DNA of 64,000 nt from Laburnicola sp. R22_1 (taxonomy: Eukaryota > Ascomycota > Dothideomycetes > Pleosporales > Didymosphaeriaceae). The position numbers were made by a program, and so were the translations under genes. Of the stretch, positions 22,414-33,852 are shown one piece after another. Under the pieces are notes generated by a model. That model saw nothing but the letters and a program-made list of their open reading frames with translations, made no database searches and was not told where the DNA came from. Within the stretch, counting starts at the first letter, position 1. The number at the start of each line of letters is the position of its first letter. The stretch spans positions 3,534,001-3,598,000 of the forward strand of contig JACONQ010000002.1 in NCBI GenBank assembly GCA_014281115.1, in the 5' to 3' direction.

Positions 22414-22884
22414 ATATTACTTATATTACTTATATTACTTATATTACTTATATTACTTATATTACTTATATTACTTATATTACTTATATTACTTATATTA
22501 CTTATATTACTTATATTACTTATATTACTTATATTACTTATATTACTTATATTACTTATATTACTTATATTACTTATATTACTTATATTACTTATATTAC
22601 TTATATTACTTATATTACTTATATTACTTATATTACTTATATTACTTATATTACTTATATTACTTATATTACTTATATTACTTATATTACTTATATTACT
22701 TATATTACTTATATTACTTATATTACTTATATTACTTATATTACTTATATTACTTATATTACTTATATTACTTATATTACTTATATTACTTATATTACTT
22801 ATATTACTTATATTACTTATATTACTTATATTACTTATATTACTTATATTACTTATATTACTTATATTACTTATATTACTTATA
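22414..22884 (+). repeat. Minisatellite: 9-bp unit, about 52 copies
   Basis: ATATTACTT repeated about 52 times over 471 bp with no visible variation. It directly follows an R4 fragment and precedes a copy of the 290-bp repeat. The uniformity contrasts with the heavy mutation all around. Confidence 0.95.
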
Positions 22885-22909
22885 GTAAAACTAATACTAA
22901 TTTTATTAT

Positions 22910-23302
22910 TATCTAAATACTATATAAATAAGGGTACCTAAAACTGTTAAGGTTTTAATATTATCGTATAATAGTATTATATAAAAATTATATAATATCT
23001 ATATACTATAGCCTATTTATTATAAAATCTTTTTCTTTTTATTTATGTGTTGTTAAATTATCTATCTAGGGGTAGAATAATAAAGGCTTTTATCTTAAAT
23101 AACATAATTAAAAAGTAGAGCCCCTACCTAGTAACTAAAAAGAGCATAAAAAGGTAATTAAAAATGCGCGTTCGAACTACTAAGCGAGCTTGGCTCTTTT
23201 ATTTATATTCCTTTTAAATATAAGTAATTAATACTAAAATTAATTTTATTATATTATCTTCTCTCTTATACACTTATTCTATACACTTTTTATTAGGCTG
23301 GC
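22910..23302 (+). repeat. 290-bp repeat, third copy, split by a SINE-like insertion
   Basis: Matches 6908-7196 and 21610-21870 in the same orientation. It is interrupted by family B copy B10 (23047-23196), after which the match resumes. Confidence 0.65.
23047..23196 (-). mobile_element. SINE-like family B, copy B10
   Basis: A 150-bp insertion flanked by the 10-bp direct repeat TTTTATTTAT (23037-23046 and 23197-23206). It ends at the GTTCGAACTACTAAGCGAGC block. Confidence 0.78.
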
Positions 23303-23446
23303 AAATAGGTATAGGTTAGGTTAGGGTTAGAATCTTATATAATCTAATATAACTCTAATCTAATCCTACTTACGTAAGACTCTAACCCTAACCTAATTTA
23401 GATTACGTAAGACTCTACCCTAACCTAACCTATAGGGTACCTATTT
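23303..23446. repeat. Fold-back repeat with telomere-like motifs
   Basis: The outer arms are imperfect inverted repeats of about 45 bp (AAATAGGTATAGGTTAGGTT at the left, its complement at the right end). They include GGTTAGGGTTAG and CCCTAACC motifs, and a further inner CTAACCCTAACC lies near 23378. A MITE-like or fold-back element is the simplest reading. The family B copy B11 starts immediately at its right edge. Confidence 0.6.
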
Positions 23447-23596
23447 GTGGCATTATTTTATCTATCTAGGGGTAAGATAACAAAGGCTTTTATCTTAAAT
23501 TATATAATAAAAAAAGCAGAGCCCCCTACTTAGTAATTAAAAAAAAGTGTAAAAAGATAGTTATAAAATGCGCGTTCGAACTACTAAGCGAGCTTA
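23446..23596 (-). mobile_element. SINE-like family B, copy B11
   Basis: Begins TGTGGCATTA at the right edge of the fold-back repeat and runs to the GTTCGAACTACTAAGCGAGC block. The target duplication was not resolved. Confidence 0.65.
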
Positions 23597-24109
23597 GTAG
23601 TCTTAGCACGAAGATTAATAAGTATATACTATTTCTTTTAAGTAATATAAGAGTAATATATACTAAATATATATTTATTACTCTATTACTATATTAAAGT
23701 TATTCTTAATCAATTTTCTATTACAATTTTTATTTCTTTATACCTTACTATCTATTTAGGTATTAATATTATTTTTAAAGCTAAGGTACTTACTATTACT
23801 AAGAAGTATATACTAAAGTAATAATACTAGAATTTTATTCTATTTATAAAATAATTATTTATAATAACTTAGTATACTTAACTATCTATAAGATAATTCT
23901 TAGTCGGCTTGCCAAACGTCTTTTTTGACCTTTTTTTAGTTTAAGGTTAAAGTAGATTAAGATAGAAGGTTATATATACTACTATGTACCGCACCTAATT
24001 CTAATTAAAGAATAACCTTAAACACCTCGATAATCTAATATTCTATAAGCTTCTAACCTATATAAGATTCACTTATACTATATACAGCACACCTAGCTTA
24101 TTGCTAACG
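23597..24109. other. AT-rich stretch, nothing recognised
   Basis: No frame or repeat match was seen beyond general AT-rich composition. The part near 23900-24000 resembles the stretches near 21950-22020 and 25555-25620 (a short shared repeat). Confidence 0.4.
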
Positions 24110-24760
24110 CTATTATTAGTTATCCGCGCTCGCGCTACTACACAGCGTACTTACTTAGATAAACTAACTTAATAGTAACAATAGCTAGAAGGATTTTATA
24201 GATTTATGCGATGCTCTTGCCACACTAGAGCTTGTTAACAAAGACCTTATTATCCACTTACGTCCCCTACTAGAGGATTCTATTACTAACAAGAAGTAAC
24301 TACGTCTACTAGAGTGGGAATATAGTCTAGCCATCCTTTACAAACTAGATTAGCTGCTAGCCTAACTAGTATACGTAGATAGTGTTATAAATAGTTAAGT
24401 ATACCTATCTATCGCGCTAGACAAGCATCTTATAAATAGAACAGAACTCTAGCGTGGCCATATTAGCGGCAATAGCGCGAATCTTTAGCGTGTACTTTTT
24501 AGTAACAGCAAGTACTTTTTTAGGGACGACATTAATGCTTAGATAGATGGCAGAGCTTAGAGAGATAGTGGGGACTTTGTTAAGAATAACCTTAATATAG
24601 TAATAGAGTAATAGTGTATCTAGTATATATTACTCTTATCCCACTACTTATAAGAAATATACCTATTAATATATTAACTTGTGTTGTTTACGATAATCTA
24701 GATAGCGGTTTATAACTTAGGATAGTAAAGAAGAAATAGCCTATAGCGTGGCTGCGCTAA
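24110..24760 (+). repeat. Unclassified dispersed repeat R4, copy 3 (least mutated)
   Basis: Related to 20380-21000 in the same orientation. It is GC-richer, so the broken frame is easier to follow around 24190-24330 (KDFIDLCDALATLELVNKDL). Stops are of RIP type. I do not recognise the protein family. Confidence 0.5.
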
Positions 24761-24990
24761 AGTCTTATCTCCCCCAAAGTTCTAAGTGGCTTCTTTGTGA
24801 AGATTTTGCTTATGAGAGCAGCCCCGCGCCAAGACCGCCAAGCTCGCTTAGCAGTTCGAATGCGCTTTTTTTTTTTCCTTTTTCACGCTCTTTTTAATTA
24901 CTAAGTAGGGGGCTCTGCTTTTTTTATTATATTATTTGAGATAAAAGCCTTTATCGTGCTACCCCTAGGTAGTTAATTTAATATCACACA
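24761..24990 (+). mobile_element. SINE-like family B, copy B12 (long form)
   Basis: Shares the 5' extension of copy B6 (AAAGTTCTAAGTGG block) and ends in the constant CACACAT end near 24989. No clear flanking duplication was found. Confidence 0.62.
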
Positions 24991-25176
24991 TAAGATAATT
25001 CTTATATATTTACTAGATTAGTAGCTAATTTAGTTTATAAAAACTACTAGGTTTATATTTAGTTCTAGTAGTAATTACTTTTAGTAAGTAATAAAATCTA
25101 GTAAAGAATATAAAATATAAAGAATAAAGTATTTATTAATAAACTTTAGTATAATAAAAGTATTATATAGATCTAT

Positions 25177-25300
25177 GCATTTTTGTAACTACCTTTTCAC
25201 GCTCTTTTTAATTACTAAGTAGGAGGCTCTGCTTTTTTATTATGTTATTTGAGATAAAAGCCTTTATTATTCTACTCCTAGGTAGATAGTTTAATAACAC
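25177..25300 (+). mobile_element. SINE-like family B, copy B13
   Basis: A 124-bp insertion flanked by the 10-bp direct repeat ATAGATCTAT (25167-25176 and 25301-25310). Confidence 0.8.
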
Positions 25301-25310
25301 ATAGATCTAT

Positions 25311-25710
25311 AAGACTATTTTAGTTATTATTACTATTAAGTTAGCTTATCTAGTCTATAAGCGTAAATAATTAATAATAGTAATAGTAATAAGCTAAATA
25401 TACTATATATAGTATAAGTAAGCCTTATATTAAAACTATAAGCTTATAAGTATTAAAAAGTATAAGTAAGTTTAAATTAATATTATATTATTAAGTAGTA
25501 TTTAAAGTTAGTCTTTAATTAGAATTAGATGCTATATATAGTATATAATAATCTTTTATCTTAATCTACTTTAACCTTAAACTAAAAAAGGATAAAAAGA
25601 AACTTAGCAAGCTAACACTACTTAATAAATAGCTAAATAAATAGTAAAATAAATAGTATAATAAATAGTAAAATAAAATTTATTAAAAATAATTAAAAAA
25701 GATTAGTAAA
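25311..25710. other. AT-rich stretch, nothing recognised
   Basis: Highly AT-rich. Short repeats of AAATAGTAAAATAA type lie near 25625-25680. No gene was recognised. Confidence 0.4.
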
Positions 25711-25715
25711 GTAAA

Positions 25716-25908
25716 TATAGGAGTTCGGGCCCGCGATAGTTAGGATAAAAGTAAGTTAATTTCTAGTATATAAAATACTGCTATACTAAGTAGGTAGGTA
25801 GAAGGGTAACACCTTATGGGTGCTACCGCGCTAGTGGCTAGATTGGGCCTAGCGCCGGATTAACGTTATTTTGGGTTCCGAGCCAGGTGCTGCTATGAGT
25901 CCATAACA
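25716..25908 (-). repeat. 3' LTR of the gypsy element
   Basis: 193 bp, collinear with 33638-33830. The differences between the two LTRs are mostly transitions, as RIP would produce. It keeps more G+C than its partner in the GGGCCCGCG segment. Confidence 0.9.
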
Positions 25909-26399
25909 CTACCCCTCCCTTTATAGCCTTAAGCTTTAGCGAGGCTTGTGTCTATTATATAACCTAACTATCTCGCACTATTACAGTGTATTCTAAACTA
26001 TTGCACGCTATTACGCATTATTATAGACTATTTCTAGCTAGTTAGGGACTATTATAGCTAGTAATAGTGCTGTTATAATGTGTCTAGTAGCGTTACTAAG
26101 TTTAGTAGATTGTTTTAACTAACGCTGTAGAGGCAACCTCCTCTAATAGGGTACTTTACTAAGATAAACAACTTAGTTTCTTATAATATAGTGGAGCATT
26201 TCTATTACACTTATATAATAATATATATAGCACTAATCTTATTTATTAGCACTTTTTATTAGACTGCTAGATTTCTAAACTTAATATATTTAGTAGGTTT
26301 GCGTGGGTTGTTACTGTAAAACTAATTTACTACCTTTGGGACGTTAATAAGAAGTATTTATAGTTTCTATAATAGATTATTAGAACTCTTAGAATAGTT

Positions 26400-29300
26400 C
26401 TTTTACTTAACTAGGTACTAAAGTAAACCTTTCTTATTGCGGCGATATAGGTCTTAGAGATTACTATTAATACGATAGTTTAGTATGGCTTTAATTGTGT
26501 AATCTAAGGTGTTGTCTATATTAATATTAATAGGGCCCTTAGGTTCTAATTGCTGTCTAGGTAGCGCGTTGCTAAGTTGTTTATATAATAATTATAGGTG
26601 GAATATATTATATACGCGTTCTATTTTTAGTAGTAAGTCTATTTTATATATAGAGTTATTAATAATATATATAATAGTAAATAGTCTGTGGTATTTTATG
26701 TCTAATAATTTACTAGAACGCGTTATCTTAATAAACCTTATGTCTAATATAACTTTGTTACTAATATATAACTTAGGAGTAGGCATATAGTTCTTATTTA
26801 TATATTCTGCCTACTTTGCTTATGCCTAGGCTATATTATCTTAATAGAACTATTAAAGATTCTCTAACTTAGTAACGAACTTGTTGGCGCGTTACTAGTT
26901 AGCTTAGGTAGGGGCGGATAGTAATATTATTAATTTGACTAGTTTATAGATTAAGGATTATAGTAGGTAGCTCTTAGTTATTATAAATAGGACGACGCTA
27001 GTAGAGTTGCTAATCTAATTATTTGTAATAAACTTAGCCATTAGTAGAAATAGTGCCTAATTATTCTGTTAGTAATTTATATAAGCTTATAGGTACTATT
27101 TTACCTAGGTATTAATAATTTTAGTCTGGTTATTAGTTTCTAGATAATGGGAAGTTAATACCTTAGGCTGGGTACCTAATTATTAGTATAGGCGATGCTA
27201 GAAATATGAGACGAACTAAGCGCCATAATTACTAACAATTTGTGTAGGGTATTTCTTCTTACGCCATATATACTTAACGAATGCACAGACTAGTATTATG
27301 GCTTTCAGATTAGTAATAGAGATAAACTTTTTTTTTCTTAGATAGGTAATTAATTGTGACGAGTATACTAGTGTAGGTATGGCTATAATCTTTATAGGCT
27401 AGTAGTTTAGTAATGTAATTAATTAATATACTCTTCTAGTATTAATTTAAGATTAGTAATGGGTAGAGAAGTCTATACTTATCTTCTTTGTTAATCTTAG
27501 AGTAATAGTATGTTAAATAATTGCGTATATACTATGCAATATCTATTGTTATATAAGGCTAGTAAAATTAATAACTTCGGTTATAGTATATAGCATACTT
27601 ACTAGGGTGGCCTATGTATAACTTATTATAAGAGTCTTTAATAATTGTAGTACGTAGAGGTCTATTATTTAGTACGTATATCTTATTCTTTACGTATAAT
27701 AAGTTGTCTTATAGTTAGTAGTCTTTAAGCTCGATTTGTAGTTTCTTATTATGTATAAGCAATAATAGGATGCAATATTGTCTCTTAAGTTTCGCTTTTA
27801 TAATGGCTTGTAGGTTCTTGTTAGTAGGATACGCGTCCTTAATTCTAGTAATAAGGTCTTTTTCTAAATCTCTGTTATTAGTAGAAGGATTAATCCTTGT
27901 CTCCTTCTCTCCCTTGGGCGACTGCACTTATAAAGGTGCTAAGGAGAATAACGCTAGCGATTCTTTTATAGACTTCTTACTAATGTAATCCTTCTTACTA
28001 ATTAAGTATATTATAAGGGCCAGGTTTATAATAGTGTCTGTAAGTTTACTAGTAAGGACCTAAGCTATATAGACTATATATTATAATGTATTCTTATAAG
28101 CATAATATAAAGTGTAGGCATAGCTAGTGTGCGCATTGCTATTGCGGCCATTACTATCTTTAGGACTATAATAGGCTTAGTGGCTGCTGGCGCGGGCTTC
28201 TAACGTAATATAATGCGGCTTAAGGATTGTTTAGACTTAGTATTAATATTATTTGTTGTCTGCGCCCTTAGGGAGATCGCTAGGACGCCTGGTTAAAGCG
28301 TCTGGCTTGGTGCCTTGGTTACCTAGTCTGTATCTAATAAGAAAGTTAAACTCTAAGAGGAATTTAGCCTATTGTGCTTATTAGCGATTTAGTCTCTTGT
28401 TAGTTATAAAGTAGCGCAATGCTAAGTGGTCTAATATAACGTTAATAGGCGATTTTATGCCTAATAGCTTAAAACGCCATTTCTTAAATGCGCGTATAAT
28501 TGCGAGCAACTTCTTATTATAAATCTTATAGTTGCACTTAGCTAGGTTTATCTTATATAATAGAAAGACAATGGGTTTTAATACTCTGTTGTGTATCTAT
28601 AATAAGACTATGATATTAATAAAGTTAAACGCGTCTGTCTCTAACTAGGTCTCTAAGTTAGTGTTAAAGTGGGCGAGTATAGATGCGCGTGTAAAGGCTT
28701 ATTTGAGTTGTTTAAAAGCTTAGGCGGCCGCGGAGTTAGCTGCTAATAGAAATACTTTGGTTTAGGTATCTAATTTCTTAGTTAGCTCTGTGAGTGATTG
28801 TGCGAGCTGGCTAAATCCTAGGATAAACCGGCGATAGAAGTTTGCAAATCCTAAGAAGGCCTATATATTTTTAACACTGCGCGGCAGTTGCTATCCTTGT
28901 ATTATGCTAACCTTGGCGGGGTCTATATTGATACTATCTGTGGTTAGGATAAGTCCTAAGTACTTAACGCGTTTGACCTTAAATTGTGACTTATGAACGT
29001 CTAAGAATAGTCTAGTGTTAACAAGCTTCTCAACTACTGTTTGGATATATGTCTTATGCTTATTCTTATTATTAGAATAGATAAGTACATTGTCTAGGTA
29101 CGCGGTATAGAAGTTATCTAGATATTCTCTTAGGACGTTGTTAATATAAGATTAAAAGGTTTCTGGAGCATTGCATAACCTAAATAGCATAACTACGTAC
29201 TTGTAAAGGCTATAGCGGGTTAAGAAAGCTGTTTTTTCCTTATTACCTTTCTTGACTTATACGGTGTTAAAAGCGGCTATTATGTTAATAATATTTATAA

Positions 29301-32300
29301 TTTGTGCTTTTGTTAGTTGTGCTATAGTCTTCTTAATTAAGGGTGGAGCGTTCTAGTTCTTCTTTGTTACCTTGTTTAAGGCGCGGTAATTAACGCAAAT
29401 GCGTAGTCCCCTTCTAGGTTTCTTAATGCATAGTATGGGCGTGGCGTAAGGTGAGCTACTTGGGCGAATAAAACCTTTGCCTAATATCTTATTAATGTAT
29501 ATCTTTACCGCTCTATATTCCTTACGGGTTAACCTATATATCTTAGGATATGGTACTATGGCCTCTGGATTTAGATTAATGGTATGGTCCACTTTAGATC
29601 AACGCAGGAGTAGTTTATTAGCTTTCTTAGGATCGAATCTATAAGCTAGATTAACTAGAAATGGTGGCAATAGCTTGACGATTTCTTCTCTAGTAATTGC
29701 GAGCTTTTCTAGTTTCCTTATATACTTTTTAAAGTTGGTATCTAATACCGCATAGTGCTAAGCAGCGTAGAGGTTGGCAATAATATGTTCTTGCAGACTT
29801 TCCTTGTCTAATTCTTCCCCACTAGGATCTAATAATTCCAGTTGTTCCTAGTGGTGTGGCTTAATAAAAATAACAGAGTTAGGATTCCTAGCGATTATTA
29901 TTGCGGCTGCATAGCCTAAAATAACGTTAATTCCATTCTTTGCTGTCTTCTTACGTGTTGTACTATTTGGTGGTTTGTTATTATAAATCTTTTTAAGTAG
30001 CGCGCTATCTAAATATTTTACTAGACAATAAGGCGATTTAAAGCTTAATAAATAGGTTTCTCTAAAAGAGGAGATTAGTAAATGGTGGTCTATCTAATTT
30101 ATCCCTAATAATACGTTAAACTTATTAATTTTAGTAATGTAGCATAGCACTGGGCTAGTATAAGATCTATGCTTAATTGTGATCTCTACCGCGGTGCGGA
30201 GCTTAGTATAAGAATTGCTGTTAGCTAGAGCTAGGCTAACTAGTTATTCTAAAGTAATTTCTTTAAGCTAGTGTTATTTAACGACTTTTTAATAAATAAA
30301 ATAGGTAGTGGCTCCTATATCCACTAAGCTAAGTACGCGAAGCCATTTTCGGGCCAGAGGGAGCTTGATATAATAGTTGAATTCTAGTTAATAGGTGGCG
30401 TTCAGCATAGAAGACATATCTAACGCAATGGTAGATATGACGTACATGACTATAGGCTTGTTAAGGCTGTTATACTTAGGTGCAGCTTCTAGGTGCTAGA
30501 TAGTCTGCTAGATTTCTTGTTAAGTTTTACGCTGTTATTGCTCCTAATCGCGGTTTAGTTTAGAAGCCTCTCGTTTTCCAACTTATCCTTGTTAGTGATT
30601 AATTTATATTGGAATTTGTCGTCATTCTTATCTTCTATATTCTCTACGTACGCATTTATAGCAAAGGCTAAAGCGGGGATATCTTTTAAAGAGACAAAGT
30701 CTTTATCTTTATAGGGTGCAGTCTTGTCGCGCGTTATGTGTTCCAGCTTGCCACATTTAAAGTAAAGACCTAGTTTACTTATACAATTACATTCCTTAGT
30801 TATTTATTTACAGGTAAGCGCCTAAGAGGCCCTGTCCTTTCGCGCTAAGGAATAGTCGCATAGGAAACGCTTACAGCTAGTATCTTTACTAGATAATATT
30901 GTTAACTTCTTAGGTTCTAAATATAGTTAACTATTAATGTCTAAATTGTACTAGTAGAGTTAATATACGCGGGCTAGAAAGACTATTAAGCTCTTATTTA
31001 GTATTGAACTAGACGAAGTTTAGCGGGCAAGACAGCTATCTATAAGACGTTAGGCATATTAAACTTTACCTATCTTGTCCATAGAAAGCAAGTTAATAAT
31101 AGAGAGAAATTGCCCTTACTACTACGCAAACGTCTTACCACACTTCTATTGCAACATATTATTATAAAGCTTCTATTTAGCTTCTATAATTTAATTGTAG
31201 GATATGTAGGTCTTATCTAAGGGCTTTAGCAGATCCTCTAATGTGTTAACCAAACTTAGGATTAGATAGACAAGGTTCTAGGCGTTATCTTTAATAAAAT
31301 AGCGAATATAATAGACTTTATGTTCTTCTAACAAAAGTGTAATTGCCTTATTAACCATAGTAATTCGCTAACGCTCATAATCCTCCTTATCTTTATTACT
31401 AAAGGACTCTATTTCTGGGGCCTTATAATGTGAGCCGCTAGTAGTCCCAACTAATATGTGAAAGGCGCTAAAGGGTCGCTTATCACGCGGGTCTTAAGTC
31501 TCCTAACGTTTATAGTTGTTATCGCACTAGTCTTAGTTATTATATTAGTCCTAATCTTCGCGTTAGTTGCGTTAGTTATATACGTCTTTATACTTATTAT
31601 AATAGTTGTAGTAGTTATAAAGATTATTATAAAAGAGTTCTTTAGCAGGTTGCGTTTATGTAAAGCGACTATACGTTATACTAGTAGGATGGTAGTTAAG
31701 AGCAGAGTCGCTATTTAGGGTATAGATGTCTTATCGCAAAGAATGCGCACGCCTATACTTATAAGAAGTTAGTAATTTATTAAACTAGTCACGTAGAAGA
31801 GATTAACTACATTCTAATACATTATATAGTGAGCGCGTCTAAGCTCTTAGGGATCTAAGTTTGTTTTTAGCAGCGTACGCAGCTTGTTTAGCCATCTATA
31901 CTTAACGCTTAAACTGCTAAGCACGTCCTTATAGTTATTAAAATTCTTCTTTAGACTATGAAGCGTCTTAGATAGCGTACTAATAATTGGCCTTAAGATT
32001 GTAAAGCTCTATAGAAGCGTTCTTATTCGCTTTAATAGTATTATTATACTTTACCTATAGTTCTTATCTAACTTAGGTAACCTATTAAACGCGAGTTTAT
32101 ATATCTTTAAAGTCCTTCTTAGTAGTGGCCAAGTCTACACCTTACTAATAGTAGACATCTAATAGAGTATTATAAGCTTGTTGCAATTACTTATAAGCTT
32201 CTAGGTTAGTACTACTAGCCGTGTTGTAGGCGTTTCGCAATCGCTAAAATGTGGCCTCTAGCGCGTTAAGCTAAGAGAGTTTCTTAGCTAGTTACTTACC

Positions 32301-33400
32301 AGACTTAGCACACTTTATAACAATATTAAACTAGGCGTTAGGATAAGCTTATACGTCTTCCGCAAACTTGGCTGCATTAGTTAATTAAAATATCTTTTCT
32401 ATCTATTCTCCTTAAGCGTCCTTGTATTAGACCTCTATATTATAGCCCAGCTCTCCTTTATTATTAATAGGCCTATAGGCTTCTATAAATAGGTTTAAAG
32501 CCCTTAAAGAGGTGCGTTGTTATTTATCGCGCGTAAGGGGAGGCGGGGATTTAAAACAAATCTATGGGAGCAACGCCTTCTTGAGTATCTATAAATTGCC
32601 TGGGCTATGGCTATTAGATTTCGAACGCGAGGAGGCAAGAGATCTCTAGTCTCTCTTAAATTAGCGACCATAGTTAGGAGATTTCTGCGGCGTCTAAATA
32701 GTAACTTAGCAACCTTCGCGGGGTTTGTTACACTATCTTGCCAATTTTAACGCGTTAAATATATTGTTAATAATATTAGTAGAGGTGTTAAAGTACTAAG
32801 ACGGGTTTTGGAAAAGTTAGGTACGCTAAATATTAGGGTCTTAAAGTGCTAATTGGGCGCGAGAGTTTAGAGCTAGAATAATAGGTTATAATTAGAATTA
32901 TAAATCGCTAGCAATTGTTGTAGATTCTTACGTGTCTACTTATTTCTATTATTAGATAAACGTCTTTGCGAAAGAGAGTGTAAAGTTTCCAAAATCGCCT
33001 ATAGTTCTAGTTTAAGGTTAAGAAGTTAGAGTATTAAAATAAAATTCTCTAGACATAGGCAATAAAGGTGCGTAGAGTTATTTATACTTGTTATATTTAC
33101 TACTTAGGCGAGAATAATCGGAATCTATACTATAGTAATATAAAAGGTTAGTAGTTTTAGGTAAGATACAATCTTACACCTTAGACAGAGTTATAATAAA
33201 GTCGCTAGCTAGATTTTTATAAATATTTATTCTACTAGCTTACTTTAGATATTACTACTATTACTATAAAATACTATATACTAATATAGTAGTAGAAGAG
33301 GCTAGATTCTCTTTAAGCGGTATACTTACTATAGGTGTTCTATAGCAATATACACGTTAATCTATGCGTCTAGCTCTACTACCTGCCTACTCTCTATAGT
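26400..33400 (-). pseudogene. gag-pol remnant of the gypsy element
   Basis: Former polyprotein read on the minus strand. A degenerate zinc knuckle (FKCGKLEH) lies near 30760. The RT N-terminal region is open over 79 codons at 29592-29353 (GKGFIRPSSSPYATPILCIK, then RICVNYRALNKVT). The RT active-site box AYLDNVLIYS lies near 29104-29068 (second Asp changed to Asn). RNase H is near 28690-28300 (LETDAFNF, NYKIYNKKLLAII). The RNase H-integrase linker is open at 27927-27715, and the integrase C-terminal module is open at 26786-26592. The gag part (about 31-33.4 kb) is recognised only by position. Numerous stops make it non-functional. Confidence 0.85.
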
Positions 33401-33637
33401 CTTTTTTTACTAACTAAGCCTAAGAGGAAGTATACTCTTAGTTATTAAGTTTCTACATATTATTATTATTACTATTATTGTTAGTAACCTAATCTATACA
33501 TATACTACTACGCCCTACTTCTAGGCCTACTACGTAATTATAGAAGATATTTATTAATACGCAATTTTCTAATTTGCTAGCACTCTAGTAGTGAGCCTAT
33601 TATAGCTAGAACTCTAGGAAGAGTAATAGTAGTATAG

Positions 33638-33830
33638 TGTAGAGGTTTAGGCCCACGATAGTTAGGATAAAAGTAAGTTAATTTCTAGTATATAAAATAC
33701 TACTATACTAAGTAGGTAGGCAGAAGGGCAGCACCTTATAGGTGCTATCGCGCTAGTGGCCAGATTGGGCCTAGCGCCAGATTAATATTATTCTAGGTTC
33801 CGAGCTAGGTGCTACTATAGATCTATAATA
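33638..33830 (-). repeat. 5' LTR of the gypsy element
   Basis: 193 bp; the outer end at 33830 borders the GTAAA duplication at 33831-33835. The pogo-type copy E begins 22 bp beyond. Confidence 0.9.
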
Positions 33831-33852
33831 GTAAATAGTATATTTATATATA

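Larger units (their letters stand above)
25716..33830 (-). mobile_element. Ty3/gypsy LTR retrotransposon, full length, RIP-degraded
   Basis: An 8115-bp element on the minus strand. Two 193-bp LTRs (33638-33830 is the 5' LTR, 25716-25908 the 3' LTR) are flanked by the 5-bp target duplication GTAAA (25711-25715 and 33831-33835). The LTRs run TG...CA/TA on the minus strand. A polypurine tract (AAAGGGAGGGGTAG on the minus strand) lies directly before the 3' LTR at about 25909-25922. Internal order on the minus strand: gag region, zinc knuckle (about 30790-30733), reverse transcriptase, RNase H, integrase. All frames are broken by RIP-type stops. The primer-binding site could not be identified. 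Confidence 0.92.

Noticed and set aside
22414..22884. Regular repeats as a CRISPR array
   Set aside because: The unit is 9 bp with no spacers, in a eukaryotic genome. It is a minisatellite.
23303..23446. Telomere or chromosome end
   Set aside because: Only a few degenerate motifs in inverted arms, with genomic DNA on both sides and no long tandem array.
5291..24860. GGTTCGAA/AGTTCGAA words as tRNA B boxes
   Set aside because: They recur within families A and B, with no paired A box at the right distance and no cloverleaf or CCA-end structure visible.
26509..26790. 93-codon plus-strand frame with hydrophobic stretches
   Set aside because: Antisense to the integrase C-terminal remnant (26786-26592), which explains the region better.
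31458..31718. 86-codon plus-strand hydrophobic frame in the gypsy element
   Set aside because: Antisense to gag-pol. Ile/Val richness comes from the AT-rich, RIPped antisense strand.
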